Shown piece by piece: positions 1 to 8,542 of a stretch of 64,000 bases of DNA (position 1 is its first letter; each line of letters starts with the position of its first letter). Source of the DNA: Actinomycetota bacterium (GTDB lineage: Bacteria > Actinomycetota > Acidimicrobiia > Acidimicrobiales > JAJPHE01). The position numbers and the translations under genes were made by a program. The notes beneath the pieces are model-generated. The model saw nothing but the letters and a program-made list of their open reading frames with translations, made no database searches and was not told the DNA's origin. Location: the NCBI GenBank assembly GCA_021325435.1, contig JAJPHE010000126.1, forward strand, positions 1 to 64,000, read 5' to 3'.

Positions 1-599
1 CGGCTGTCGTTGACGATGTCGTCGAGCAGCATGCGCAGGTGGGCGTTGATCGGGTAGTGGCCCGACAGCTTGGTGTCGAGGTACTTGGCGAACACCTCGA
101 CGTGGCGGGCTTCGTCCATCACCTGGGTCGAGGCGTAGTACTTGGCGTCGATCCAAGGCACCGTCTCCACGATCTTGGCCGTGCAGACCAGCGCCCCCTG
201 CTCGCCGTGCATGAACTGCGACAGGGTCCAGTTCTGGCTCTCCACCCCGAGCTGGATGAACTCCTTCTCCGTCCATTTCTCGAACGGCGTGCCGGTCAGG
301 TCCATGCCGGCGTTGAGCCCGCCGGCGGCCGCCGCGTTAGCCATCACGACGGCCTCCTGATCGACCTCGGTCTCCCAGGGCAGGTCGGTCTCGCCGTTCC
401 ACTGGGTCGTCTTGGCCTTCTCGTACAGCTTGGACAGGCCGGGGCGCGCCCCCTTCTCGTAGTCCCACGTGAAGATGGCGTCGGAGTTGTCCTTGACCGT
501 GTGGATCACCTGGTCGACGTCGGTGTTGGTGATCGACAGGATCGCCTCGAGGTCGTTGATCTCCTCCCGGCCGATCAGGTCTCGGTTGCTGGTTGCCAT
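1..599 (-). CDS. Ferritin-like di-iron protein, N-terminal 199 residues (cut by window edge)
   Basis: The first 199 residues of a helical di-iron carboxylate protein of the ribonucleotide-reductase R2/monooxygenase-like ferritin superfamily are visible; the C-terminus lies outside the window. One iron-ligand glutamate is expected in HGEQGAL, and the second set in the DEARHVEVF motif near residues 174-182, which supplies E and H ligands. The ATG at 597-599 is preceded by a clear AAGGAGG ribosome site. It lies 20 bases downstream of a TetR gene on the same strand and ends the acyl-CoA ligase/TetR cluster, so a role in oxidation of a lipid or acyl substrate is a guess from context. A hydroxylase, an N-oxygenase and a desaturase-like enzyme all remain possible. 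Confidence 0.75.
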   Translation of the reverse strand, partial: MATSNRDLIGREEINDLEAILSITNTDVDQVIHTVKDNSDAIFTWDYEKGARPGLSKLYEKAKTTQWNGETDLPWETEVDQEAVVMANAAAAGGLNAGMDLTGTPFEKWTEKEFIQLGVESQNWTLSQFMHGEQGALVCTAKIVETVPWIDAKYYASTQVMDEARHVEVFAKYLDTKLSGHYPINAHLRMLLDDIVNDS

Positions 600-619
600 C
601 TGGGGGTCCCTCCTTGGGG

Positions 620-1282
620 CTAACGGCCCGCGGCGACGGGCTCGTTGCGGCAGCCGGGGCCGCCGCTACTGCTGTGATCGAGGCCCGCTGTCAGAGCGGG
701 CACCACGAACCGGCGGACGAGGCGCCGGACCGACTCTTCGTCTTGGACTTCGACTTCGGGCGAGGGGCAGGTGAGGTAGGAGACGACCAGGCGGCACAGC
801 CACTGGGCGGCCCGGTCGGCGTCGTCCGGCCCCAGCCAACGGGTCAGGTGGGGCCCGATGAGGGCGCCGGCCGCCCGCAGGGCCCGGTCCATGCCGGAGA
901 AGGCCAGCTCCGGCAGGACGACCTCGGGTTCGTAGGCCAGGACGAACTGGAGGGCGGCGTGGCCGGTGACGATCCGGCCCGCCTCGGCGATGGCGCCCAC
1001 CAGGGCGTCCTCGAGGTCGTCGGCGGCGTCGAGGCGGGCCCGGACGGAGTCCATGAGCGAGGAGACCTCGCGCACGGCGACGGCCCGCAGGAGGACGTCC
1101 TTGCCCCCGGGGAAGGCCCGGTAGAGCGTGGCCCGCGAGCAGCCCGCCTCGCGGGCCACATCGTCGAGGGTCGTCTTGGCCACCCCCCAGCGGCCGATGC
1201 AACCGAGGGCGGCGCCGATGACCCGGTCGGGCACGGCGTCTCGCATGACGCGGTCCTCGGCCCCAGCGCGCATGTGAGACAT
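620..1282 (-). CDS. TetR/AcrR-family transcriptional regulator (first of two)
   Basis: This is a 220-residue TetR-type repressor. The N-terminal helix-turn-helix is clear (TTLDDVAREAGCSRATLYRAF, about residues 37-57) and is followed by the usual helical ligand-binding domain. I chose the ATG at 1280-1282. A TTG at 1327 would give 15 extra residues and lies inside a palindrome, and a second ATG at 1273 is also possible. The product resembles the next TetR protein upstream in domain layout and in phrases such as ELAF/EPE-L-LP, so the two look like paralogues. It sits between that gene and the di-iron protein. The palindrome directly upstream suggests autoregulation, probably with a fatty acyl-CoA or similar ligand (inference). 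Confidence 0.85.
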   Translation of the reverse strand: MSHMRAGAEDRVMRDAVPDRVIGAALGCIGRWGVAKTTLDDVAREAGCSRATLYRAFPGGKDVLLRAVAVREVSSLMDSVRARLDAADDLEDALVGAIAEAGRIVTGHAALQFVLAYEPEVVLPELAFSGMDRALRAAGALIGPHLTRWLGPDDADRAAQWLCRLVVSYLTCPSPEVEVQDEESVRRLVRRFVVPALTAGLDHSSSGGPGCRNEPVAAGR

Positions 1283-1290
1283 TTTCCCGC

Positions 1291-1305
1291 TCAGTGTATC
1301 AGTGT
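1291..1305. promoter_or_regulatory. Direct repeat TCAGTGT x2 upstream of the first TetR gene
   Basis: Two copies of TCAGTGT lie 8 bases apart (1291-1297 and 1299-1305), directly upstream of the chosen TetR start. Read on the minus strand the region also contains TTGACA (1303-1308), a possible -35 element. It is probably part of the promoter/operator, but no good -10 partner is visible. Confidence 0.35.
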
Positions 1306-1318
1306 CAACCTCGTCTCT

Positions 1319-1336
1319 CTGTGACAACCGTCACAG
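1319..1336. promoter_or_regulatory. Perfect inverted repeat, likely TetR operator
   Basis: CTGTGAC-AACC-GTCACAG is a perfect 7-base inverted repeat with a 4-base spacer. It lies between the stop codon of the second TetR gene (1341) and the start of the first (1282). There is no following T-run, so an operator is more likely than a terminator. Its size and symmetry fit a TetR dimer site. Confidence 0.5.
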
Positions 1337-1340
1337 ACGG

Positions 1341-1916
1341 TCAGCCGGCGGGCCCCGGACCCACCGCCGCCAGCAGCTCGGTGGCCACCAGTTGGCGCAC
1401 CTGATCGCGGTCGGAGAGGTCCCATGAGCCGGGGGAGGCGATGTAAGACAGGACCAGCCGGGCCAGGAAGTCGGCAGCCTCGTCGACGCCGAGCCCGGCC
1501 CGCAGATCGGCCCGGGTGACGTGGGTGGCGAGGAAGGCCCGGACGAAGGGCAGCACCCGCGAGCTCTCCACGGTGAGCTGGGGCAGGATCAGCTCGGGCT
1601 CGGTCTCGAGGACCTTCTGGAGGACCTCGTGCTCGAGGAAGGCCCGCCGGGCGAACCAGACGGTCTCCTCCAGCTGCTCGGCCAGGCTGCCGGCGCCGCT
1701 GACCGCCTCGGCCAGGCGGGCGAAGAACCGGCCGGCCTCCCACGAGATGACCTCGCGGACCAGCTGCTCGCGTCCCCCCGGGAAGTACCGGTACACCGTC
1801 GCCCGCGACATCCCCGCCACCCGGGCCACGTCCTCCACCGTCGTCTTGGAGATGCCGTAGCGGCTGATGCAGGCGTATCCGGCCTCGAGCAGCCGGCGCC
1901 GGGCGCTCCCCGCCAC
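1341..1916 (-). CDS. TetR/AcrR-family transcriptional regulator (second of two)
   Basis: This 191-residue TetR protein has its helix-turn-helix at about residues 25-47 (TTVEDVARVAGMSRATVYRYF). The GTG start at 1914-1916 lies 4 bases after the stop of the acyl-CoA ligase gene, so the two are almost certainly co-transcribed. The ligand domain contains an LETEPELILPQL stretch that resembles the first TetR protein's EPEVVLPEL, which supports a tandem duplication. TetR proteins in such positions often sense acyl-CoA thioesters, and the adjacent ligase would make one. That functional link is inference. Confidence 0.88.
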   Translation of the reverse strand: MAGSARRRLLEAGYACISRYGISKTTVEDVARVAGMSRATVYRYFPGGREQLVREVISWEAGRFFARLAEAVSGAGSLAEQLEETVWFARRAFLEHEVLQKVLETEPELILPQLTVESSRVLPFVRAFLATHVTRADLRAGLGVDEAADFLARLVLSYIASPGSWDLSDRDQVRQLVATELLAAVGPGPAG

Positions 1917-1920
1917 CGGG

Positions 1921-3540
1921 TCAGGGGAGCTGGTAGCCGGAGAACCGCTCGCGCAGGTCCTTTTTGGAGAACTTGCCCACCGACGTCTTGGGGACCTCGT
2001 CGATGAACACCACGTCGTCGGGCAGCCACCACTTGGCGACGCGCGGCTCGAGCCAGGCGAGGACCTCCTCCTTGGTCAGCTCCTCGCCGGGCTTCAACAC
2101 CACGCAGGCCAGCGGGCGCTCCACCCACCTGTCGTGGGGGATGGCGATGACCGCCGCCTCCGCCACCTTCGGGTGGGCCATGATCTCGTTCTCGAGCTCG
2201 ACCGAGGAGATCCACTCCCCGCCCGACTTGACCAGGTCCTTGGTCCGGTCGACGAGGTGGATGTAGCCCTCGGGGCTGATGGTGGCCACGTCTCCGGTGC
2301 GCAGCCAGCCATCCGGGGCGAACGAGTCACCCGCCCGGTCGTCGTTGTAATAGGTGCGGGCGATCCACGGGCCGGCCACCTGCAGCTCGCCGCTCGTCTT
2401 GCCGTCCCAGGGGAGCTGGTCTCCGGTGCCCGGGTCGACGATGCGGGCGTCGACTCCGGGCACGGGGATGCCCTGGGTGGCCCGGATGTCGGCCAGCTCC
2501 TCCTCGGGCCGCCCCTTGACGGTGGAGAGGAGCTGGGCGACCGACGCCAGGGGGCTGGTCTCGGTCATGCCCCAGGCCTGCAGGAGGGGCCGGCCGACCT
2601 TCTCGCGGTAGGACTCCGACAGGGCCCGGGGCACGGCCGACCCGCCGCACACGATCGTCCGCAGGGCCGACGTGTCGCGACCCTCGATGACCGGCAGCAC
2701 TCCCATCCAGATGGTCGGCACACCGGCGGCGACGGTCACCTTCTGGCCCACGATGAGCTCGGCGATGGCGCCAGGAGTCAGGTCGCGCCCCGGCATGACC
2801 AGGCTGGACCCGGCGAACACCGCCGCCTGGCACAGCCCCCAGGCGTTGGCGTGGAACATGGGGACCACCGGCAGGATGACGTCGGACTCGCAGATGGCCA
2901 GGGCGTCGGTCAGCATCGCGCCCATCGAGTGCAGGTACATCGAGCGGTGGGAGTAGACAACACCCTTGGGATTGCCGGTCGTGCCGCTCGTGTAGCACAT
3001 CGACGCGGCCAGGTTCTCGTCTGTTACCCGGAAGGGAACCGGGTCGGCCTCGGCCAAAAGGGCCTCGTAGTCGGAGATGCGGGCGTCGTCGGGTATCTCC
3101 ACGTCCCCGGCGTCGTCGTCCATCATGACCACGTGGCGCACGGTCGGCATCTCGCCGATGAGCGGCCACAGCACCGGGATCAGGCTGCGATCGACGAAGA
3201 TGACCTCGTCCTCGGCGTGGTTGACGATGTAGGTGAGCTGCTCGGCGAACAGGCGGATGTTCAAGGTGTGCAGCACCCGCCCGGTGCAGGGGCCGGCGAA
3301 GTAGAGCTCGAGGTGGCGGGCGCTGTTCCATGCGAAGGTGCCCACCCGGCCGTCAGCGGAGACGCCCAGCCGGTCGAGGACGCCGCCGAGGCGCCGGGTC
3401 CGCTCCGCCCACGTCCCGTAGGTGGTGCGCTGCACACCCTTGGGAGCGGCGGTCATCAGCGGCTTGTTGGCGAACAGCTTCTCGGCCCGCTCGAACATGC
3501 TGACCAGGGTCAGCGGATAGTCCTGCATCAGGCCCTGCAT
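1921..3540 (-). CDS. Acyl-CoA ligase (AMP-forming, FadD-like)
   Basis: This 539-residue enzyme of the ANL superfamily activates a carboxylic acid with ATP and joins it to CoA through an acyl-adenylate. The P-loop YTSGTTGNPKG is at about residues 184-194, the TGD motif (LRTGDVATI) and the hinge/A8 region (SGGEWISSVELE) follow, and the catalytic lysine is expected in KTSVGKFSKKDL near the C-terminus. The length is normal. The overall pattern is closest to medium- or long-chain fatty acyl-CoA ligases, but the exact chain length cannot be read from the sequence. The ATG at 3540 has a GGGAGGGAG site close upstream. It leads an operon with two TetR genes and a di-iron protein. Confidence 0.92.
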   Translation of the reverse strand: MQGLMQDYPLTLVSMFERAEKLFANKPLMTAAPKGVQRTTYGTWAERTRRLGGVLDRLGVSADGRVGTFAWNSARHLELYFAGPCTGRVLHTLNIRLFAEQLTYIVNHAEDEVIFVDRSLIPVLWPLIGEMPTVRHVVMMDDDAGDVEIPDDARISDYEALLAEADPVPFRVTDENLAASMCYTSGTTGNPKGVVYSHRSMYLHSMGAMLTDALAICESDVILPVVPMFHANAWGLCQAAVFAGSSLVMPGRDLTPGAIAELIVGQKVTVAAGVPTIWMGVLPVIEGRDTSALRTIVCGGSAVPRALSESYREKVGRPLLQAWGMTETSPLASVAQLLSTVKGRPEEELADIRATQGIPVPGVDARIVDPGTGDQLPWDGKTSGELQVAGPWIARTYYNDDRAGDSFAPDGWLRTGDVATISPEGYIHLVDRTKDLVKSGGEWISSVELENEIMAHPKVAEAAVIAIPHDRWVERPLACVVLKPGEELTKEEVLAWLEPRVAKWWLPDDVVFIDEVPKTSVGKFSKKDLRERFSGYQLP

Positions 3541-3577
3541 GGTCTCCCTCCCAATCGCCCGCCGTCGGGCGCCGGAA

Positions 3578-4393
3578 TCAGAGTATGCCGAGCACGGCGT
3601 CCAGACCCACCGTCAGCCCCGGCCGCCCGGCCACCGCCTTGGTGGCGATGAGCACTCCGGGCATGAACGAGGTGCGGTCCGACGTGTCGTGGCGCAAGGT
3701 GAGGGTCTGGCCGGTGGTGCCGAGGATGACCTCCTGGTGGGCCATCAGCCCCCGCATGCGCACCGAGTGCACCGGAGTGTGCCCGGCCCCCTCGGCGCCC
3801 CGAGCGTGGGCGATGGTGTGGGTGGTGGTGGGGTCGGGCGACCAGCCCCCCACTCCGGCGGCCTGGCGGGCCGAGTCCATCCGCTGGGCGGTGGCCACCG
3901 CCGTTCCGGACGGCGCGTCGATCTTGGCGTCGTGGTGCAGCTCGATGATCTCGCCGGTCTCGAAGAACGGGGCGGCGATCTCGGCGAAGCGCATCATCAG
4001 CACGGCGCCGACGGCGAAGTTCGGGGCGACGATGCAGTTGGGCCCCTCCGCGCCGAAGAGCCGCTCGAGCTCGGCCAGGTGGTCGGGGGCGAACCCGCTG
4101 GTGCCGACCACGGCGTGGACTCCCGTCGAGGCGCACCACCTCAGGTTGGCCATGGCCGCCTCGAGGTGGGTGAAGTCCACGGCTACCTCGGCTCCGGCTC
4201 GGGCCATCTCGGCCGGGTCGGGCGCCACCTGGAGGCCGCCGACGCTCACCCCGGTCACCTGGTGGAGGTCGAGGCCGGCGTAGTGGGGGTCGACCGCCGC
4301 CACCAGCTCGAGTTCGGGGTCGGCGGCCACCGCCTGGCAGACGGTGGCGCCCATGCGACCGCCGGCGCCGAACACACCCACGCGCACGGCCAT
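3578..4393 (-). CDS. dapB: 4-hydroxy-tetrahydrodipicolinate reductase
   Basis: DapB reduces hydroxy-tetrahydrodipicolinate with NAD(P)H in the lysine/diaminopimelate pathway, which also feeds peptidoglycan. The 271-residue protein opens with the Rossmann motif GVFGAGGRMG (about residues 6-15). It carries the family signature ELHHDAKIDAPSGTA near residues 152-166, which holds the catalytic histidine and lysine. The length is usual. The gene starts 4 bases after the stop of the M16 peptidase gene, a neighbour seen in many Actinobacteria, where pnp, pepR and dapB form one transcription unit. Confidence 0.96.
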   Translation of the reverse strand: MAVRVGVFGAGGRMGATVCQAVAADPELELVAAVDPHYAGLDLHQVTGVSVGGLQVAPDPAEMARAGAEVAVDFTHLEAAMANLRWCASTGVHAVVGTSGFAPDHLAELERLFGAEGPNCIVAPNFAVGAVLMMRFAEIAAPFFETGEIIELHHDAKIDAPSGTAVATAQRMDSARQAAGVGGWSPDPTTTHTIAHARGAEGAGHTPVHSVRMRGLMAHQEVILGTTGQTLTLRHDTSDRTSFMPGVLIATKAVAGRPGLTVGLDAVLGIL

Positions 4394-4397
4394 GAAC

Positions 4398-5648
4398 CTA
4401 CGCGACCCGGGGGGGCTCGAAGGCGTCGTCGGCGAACGGCCCGACCACGGCCAGCACGGGCGGTTCCGACAGGATGCGGTCGGCGACCTCCTGCAGCCGC
4501 TCGAGGGAGACCTCCTCGATGCGGGCCACCAGCTCGTCCACCGTCAGCACCTCGCCGTGCAGCATCAGGCTGCGGGCGATGCGGCTCATGCGGGCCGCCG
4601 AGTCCTCCAGCGACAGGGTGGTCTCTCCCCGGATGTGGCCCTTGGCGATGGCCAGCTCGCGGTCGGAGACACCTTCGGTGCCGACCCGTTCTATCTCCCC
4701 CACCATCCGGTCGAGGACCTGGTGGGCCTTGGAGGGGGCGGTGCCGGCGTAGCAGGCGAGCACTCCGGCGTCGTCGAAGGTGGACCGGTAGGAGTACACC
4801 GAGTAGGCCAGGCCCCGCTTCTCGCGGATCTCCTGGAACAGCCGGCTCGACAGGCCGCCGCCGAGGACGTGGTCGAGCACGGCGAGGGCGAAACGGTCCT
4901 CGTCGTGGCGCCCGGGGGTGCGCATGCCCACCACCACATGGGCCTGCTCGGTGGGGCGGTTGGCCACCGTCACCGCCCGGGTCATGTCACCCGGGGCGGC
5001 CCGCTTGGGGCTCTCGCCTCCCGGCGTGCCGGTGAAGCGATCCTCCAGGCCGCCCACCACCTCGTCGTGGTCGACGTTGCCGGCCACGGCGACGACGATG
5101 TTCGCCGGGCGGTAGTGGTGGGCGAAGAAGCGGCGGATGTCGTCGACGCCCATGGCGGCGATGGTCTCCTCGGTGCCGAGCACGTCGCGGCCGAGCGGAT
5201 GACCGGGGAAGGCGGCGTCGAGCAGCACGTCGTGGACCAGCTCGGAGGGCTCGTCGGCGTGCATCAGGATCTCTTCCAGGATCACCTGGCGCTCCGCCTC
5301 CACCTCGTCGGGGCGGAAGGCCGGGTCCCACATCACGTCGGAGAGAATGTCGAGACCGAGGTCGAGGCTCTCGGCCAGCAGCCGCACATAGAAGGCGGTG
5401 TACTCCTTGGTGGTGAAGGCGTTGATGTCGCCCCCCACCGCGTCAACCGCCTCGGCGATCTGGGCGGCGGTGCGGCGCGGCGTTCCCTTGAACAACAGGT
5501 GCTCGAGGAAATGGGAGGCGCCGGCCAACGGCGGGTCCTCGTCTCGCGAGCCGGTGCCCACCCAGAAGCCGACGGTGACCGAGCCGATCTCGGGCATCGA
5601 CTCGGTCACCACCCGGATTCCGCTTGGGAGTTCGGCGACCCGGATCAA
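4398..5648 (-). CDS. M16-family zinc metallopeptidase (processing-peptidase-like)
   Basis: This 416-residue single-chain M16B peptidase is related to mitochondrial processing peptidase and to mycobacterial PepR. The inverted zinc motif HFLEH is at residues 46-50, with the third ligand expected in the downstream ERQVILEEI region. The second M16 half carries the usual RGLAYSVYS stretch. It begins with TTG (5646-5648). It lies between pnp and dapB, a conserved actinobacterial arrangement. The cytoplasmic substrate is not known. There is no signal peptide. Confidence 0.92.
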   Translation of the reverse strand: MIRVAELPSGIRVVTESMPEIGSVTVGFWVGTGSRDEDPPLAGASHFLEHLLFKGTPRRTAAQIAEAVDAVGGDINAFTTKEYTAFYVRLLAESLDLGLDILSDVMWDPAFRPDEVEAERQVILEEILMHADEPSELVHDVLLDAAFPGHPLGRDVLGTEETIAAMGVDDIRRFFAHHYRPANIVVAVAGNVDHDEVVGGLEDRFTGTPGGESPKRAAPGDMTRAVTVANRPTEQAHVVVGMRTPGRHDEDRFALAVLDHVLGGGLSSRLFQEIREKRGLAYSVYSYRSTFDDAGVLACYAGTAPSKAHQVLDRMVGEIERVGTEGVSDRELAIAKGHIRGETTLSLEDSAARMSRIARSLMLHGEVLTVDELVARIEEVSLERLQEVADRILSEPPVLAVVGPFADDAFEPPRVA

Positions 5649-5681
5649 TCGGTCAGCTCGATCTGTCGGGTCGCCGACGGC

Positions 5682-8090
5682 CTAGCGGCGGGGGCCGCGG
5701 CGCGGGTTGCGCCGGGGACCGCCGGGACCGCCCCGCTCGCCGCCGGGACGGCGGCCACCGCCGGCCGGCGCCCCGCCGGGACCCAGGTCTCCGAACTCGT
5801 CCTCCAACTCCTTCTCGAAGCTGTCCTCGAAGGACACGAACTCCTCGTCGCCCGCGCTGGACTCTCGGGGCGGGCGGGGCGAGGCGCCGGCTGAGCCGTT
5901 GCCGGAGCCGGCCTCGACGTCGCCGTCGTCACCCTCGCCGACGAGCGACAACGACACCTTGCCCTGCGGGTCGATGTCGTCGACCCGCACGCTGACCTCG
6001 TCGCCCAGGTCGACCACGTCCTCCACCCGCTCCACCCGCTTGCCTCGACCGAGCTTGGAGATGTGGACCAGCCCGTCGCGGCCCGGCAGGATGTTGACGA
6101 AGGCGCCGAACTTGGTGATGTTGACCACCTTGCCGGCGTACACCGCCCCGATCTCCGCCTTGGGCGGGTCGAGGATCAGCTCGATGCGCCGGCGGGCCTC
6201 CTCCACCGCCGAGCCGTCCTTGGCCCCGATGGTGACCGTGCCGACCCGGCCGTCGTCGTCGACGTTCACGTCGGCGCCGGTCTCCTGCTGGATGGTGTTG
6301 ATGACCTTGCCCTTGGGCCCGATCACCTCACCGATCTTGTCCATCGGGATCTCGAAGCTCACGATCTTGGGGGCGGTGCCCCTCACGTCCGACCGGGGCT
6401 CGGCGATGGCCGAGCGCATCACCTCGAGGATCTGCAAGCGGGCCTCGCGGGCCTGCTGCAGGGCCTGGCCGAGGACCTCGGCGGGCAGACCGTCGATCTT
6501 GGTGTCGAGCTGGAGGGCGGTGACGAATTCGGCGGTGCCGGCCACCTTGAAGTCCATGTCGCCGAAGGCATCCTCGGCGCCGAGGATGTCGGTGAGCGGG
6601 GTGTACTTGCCCTCGGCGTACACCAGGCCCATGGCGATGCCCGCCACCGGCGCCTTGATCGGAACGCCGGCGTCCATCAGCGACAGGGTGGACGCGCACA
6701 CCGACGCCATCGACGTCGAGCCGTTGGACGACAGCACCTCGCTCACGAGGCGCAGGGTGTATGGGAACTCCTCCTGGGGCGGCACCACCGGCAGCAGGGC
6801 CCGCTCGGCCAGCAGGCCGTGGCCGATCTCGCGCCGCTTCGGCCCCCGCATGAACCCGGTCTCGCCCGTCGAGAACGGCGGGAAGTTGTAGTGGTGCATG
6901 TAGCGCTTGGAGTCATCGATGCCGATGGTGTCGAGCATCTGCTCCATGCGGGGCATGCCGAGGGTTGTCACGTTGAGCACCTGGGTCTCGCCCCGCTGGA
7001 ACAACCCCGACCCGTGGGCGGTGGGTATGACCCCGACCTCGGCCGACAGCGGCCTGATGTCCTTGGTGCCCCGGCCGTCGATGCGGACGCCCTCCTCGAC
7101 AATGCGCTTGCGGACCAGCTTCTTGGTGAGGGACCGCACGGCCGCCTTGACCTCTTTGTCGCGGCCGTCGAACTCGGTGGCGAGCTCGTCGATGATGGCG
7201 GCGGTGGCGTCGTCGATCGCCGCGTTGCGCTCGGCCTTGCCCGCGATCGCCGTCGCCTGCGACAGCCGCTCGGTGCCGGCCGACTGGACCCGGTCCCAGA
7301 CGTCGTCCTGGTAGTCGACCTGGGCCTGGTAGGGGACTGGCTCGGGCTTGCCGACCTGGTCGACCAGCTGACGCTGCAGCTCGATCGACTCGCGGATCCA
7401 GCGCTTGGACGCCTCCAGCCCCTCGGCGATGACCTCCTCGGTCACCTTCGGCGCACCCTGCTCGTAGTAGCGCCAGGCGTCCTCGGTGCCGCCCGCCTCC
7501 ACCATCATGATGGCGACGTCACCGTCGGGCAGGGCCCGCCCGGCGACCACCAGCTCGAAGGTGGCGGCGTCGCCCTCCTGGTAGGTGGCGTGGGGGATCC
7601 AGCTGCCGTCGGTGGAATAGGCGATGCGCACGGCGCCGATCGGCCCGTCGAAGGGGATACCGGAGACCATCAGCGCGGCCGAGGCGGCGTTGATGGCCAG
7701 CACGTCGTGGGGGTTCTCCTGGTCGGCGCCGAGGATGGTGCCCACGATGTGGACCTCGTTGCGGAAGCCGTCCGGGAAGGACGGACGCAGGGGCCGGTCG
7801 ATGAGCCGGCAGGTGAGGATGGCCTGGTCGGTGGCCCGGCCCTCGCGGCGGAAGAACGAGCCGGGGATCTTGCCCGCCGCGTACATCCGCTCCTCGATGT
7901 CCACCGTGAGCGGGAAGAAGTCGATCCCCTCGCGTACGGTCTTGGCCGCGGTGGCGGTCACCAGGACCACGGTCTCCCCCAGGCGGCCCACCACCGCCCC
8001 GTCGGCCTGTCCGGCCAGCTTGCCCGTCTCGAAGCTCAGCGTCTTGCTGGTCTCGCCGACCGGGCCCGACACGGTGATTGGGTCACCCAT
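5682..8090 (-). CDS. pnp: Polyribonucleotide nucleotidyltransferase (PNPase)
   Basis: PNPase degrades RNA 3' to 5' with phosphate, or adds tails in reverse, as a trimer. The 802-residue protein has two RNase PH domains joined by an alpha-helical linker, then a KH domain (IGEVIGPKGKVINTIQQETG, about residues 592-611) and an S1 domain (GKVVNITKFGAFVNILPGRDG). The C-terminus is an extension of roughly 90 residues, acidic and then rich in Gly/Arg/Pro, which is longer than in E. coli and probably binds RNA or partners. The ATG at 8090 is preceded by GGGAGGGAG. The gene follows rpsO, the classic pairing, with a structured leader between them. Confidence 0.97.
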   Translation of the reverse strand: MGDPITVSGPVGETSKTLSFETGKLAGQADGAVVGRLGETVVLVTATAAKTVREGIDFFPLTVDIEERMYAAGKIPGSFFRREGRATDQAILTCRLIDRPLRPSFPDGFRNEVHIVGTILGADQENPHDVLAINAASAALMVSGIPFDGPIGAVRIAYSTDGSWIPHATYQEGDAATFELVVAGRALPDGDVAIMMVEAGGTEDAWRYYEQGAPKVTEEVIAEGLEASKRWIRESIELQRQLVDQVGKPEPVPYQAQVDYQDDVWDRVQSAGTERLSQATAIAGKAERNAAIDDATAAIIDELATEFDGRDKEVKAAVRSLTKKLVRKRIVEEGVRIDGRGTKDIRPLSAEVGVIPTAHGSGLFQRGETQVLNVTTLGMPRMEQMLDTIGIDDSKRYMHHYNFPPFSTGETGFMRGPKRREIGHGLLAERALLPVVPPQEEFPYTLRLVSEVLSSNGSTSMASVCASTLSLMDAGVPIKAPVAGIAMGLVYAEGKYTPLTDILGAEDAFGDMDFKVAGTAEFVTALQLDTKIDGLPAEVLGQALQQAREARLQILEVMRSAIAEPRSDVRGTAPKIVSFEIPMDKIGEVIGPKGKVINTIQQETGADVNVDDDGRVGTVTIGAKDGSAVEEARRRIELILDPPKAEIGAVYAGKVVNITKFGAFVNILPGRDGLVHISKLGRGKRVERVEDVVDLGDEVSVRVDDIDPQGKVSLSLVGEGDDGDVEAGSGNGSAGASPRPPRESSAGDEEFVSFEDSFEKELEDEFGDLGPGGAPAGGGRRPGGERGGPGGPRRNPRRGPRR

Positions 8091-8103
8091 GACGTCTCCC
8101 TCC

Positions 8104-8188
8104 CGCCCCTTCGGGGGCGAGCTCTGGGCGGCGGGGCCAGTTCCCAGTCGTCGGTCACCCCGGCTCGGCCCGGGTGGCCGGCGACTGG
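8104..8188 (-). promoter_or_regulatory. Structured rpsO-pnp intercistronic leader with two hairpins
   Basis: Between rpsO and pnp the transcript can form a long imperfect hairpin. Its outer arms are CCAGTCG/CGACTGG (8182-8188 with 8144-8150), with further pairing CACCCGG/CCGGGGTG inside. A second hairpin, CGCCCC-CGAA-GGGGCG (8104-8119), sits next to the pnp ribosome site. In E. coli the same position holds the RNase III cleavage hairpin through which PNPase controls its own synthesis. A similar role here is inferred from position only. Confidence 0.5.
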
Positions 8189-8228
8189 CAGCTGACCGCT
8201 TGCCGCTCGACTGAAGTTCCGGTGTCCC

Positions 8229-8489
8229 CTACCGGCGGATGCCGAGCCGGGCGATCAACGAGCGGTAGCGCTCGACGTCGTTGTCCCTGACGTAGTCGAG
8301 GAGCCGGCGGCGCCGACCGATCAGCTTCATGAGGCCGCGACGGGTGTGATGGTCACCCTTGTGCGCCTTGAGATGCTCGGTCAGGTGGTTGATGCGCTCC
8401 GTCAGCACGGCTACCTGCACCTCCGGCGAGCCGGTGTCGGTGGGATGGAGCCGGTACTCGGCGATGGTCGCCGTCTTGTCGGGAGACAT
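8229..8489 (-). CDS. rpsO: Small ribosomal subunit protein S15
   Basis: S15 is a primary binder of 16S rRNA in the 30S platform. The 86-residue protein has the family core: [26 protein letters not shown] and the RRRRLLDYV segment. Length and start (ATG at 8489) are normal. pnp follows 138 bases downstream on the same strand. The leader contains a GC-rich hairpin (8543-8559), and S15 is known in other bacteria to repress its own translation through a leader structure. Confidence 0.98.
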   Translation of the reverse strand: MSPDKTATIAEYRLHPTDTGSPEVQVAVLTERINHLTEHLKAHKGDHHTRRGLMKLIGRRRRLLDYVRDNDVERYRSLIARLGIRR

Positions 8490-8542
8490 ACTTGCTGCGG
8501 TTCCTCGCGCGTCCGAGTGGTCGGTTTCCCTCGGGGGGGACG

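Noticed and set aside
1319-1336. Inverted repeat as an intrinsic terminator of the second TetR gene
   Set aside because: No T-run follows on either strand, and the spacing fits an operator better.
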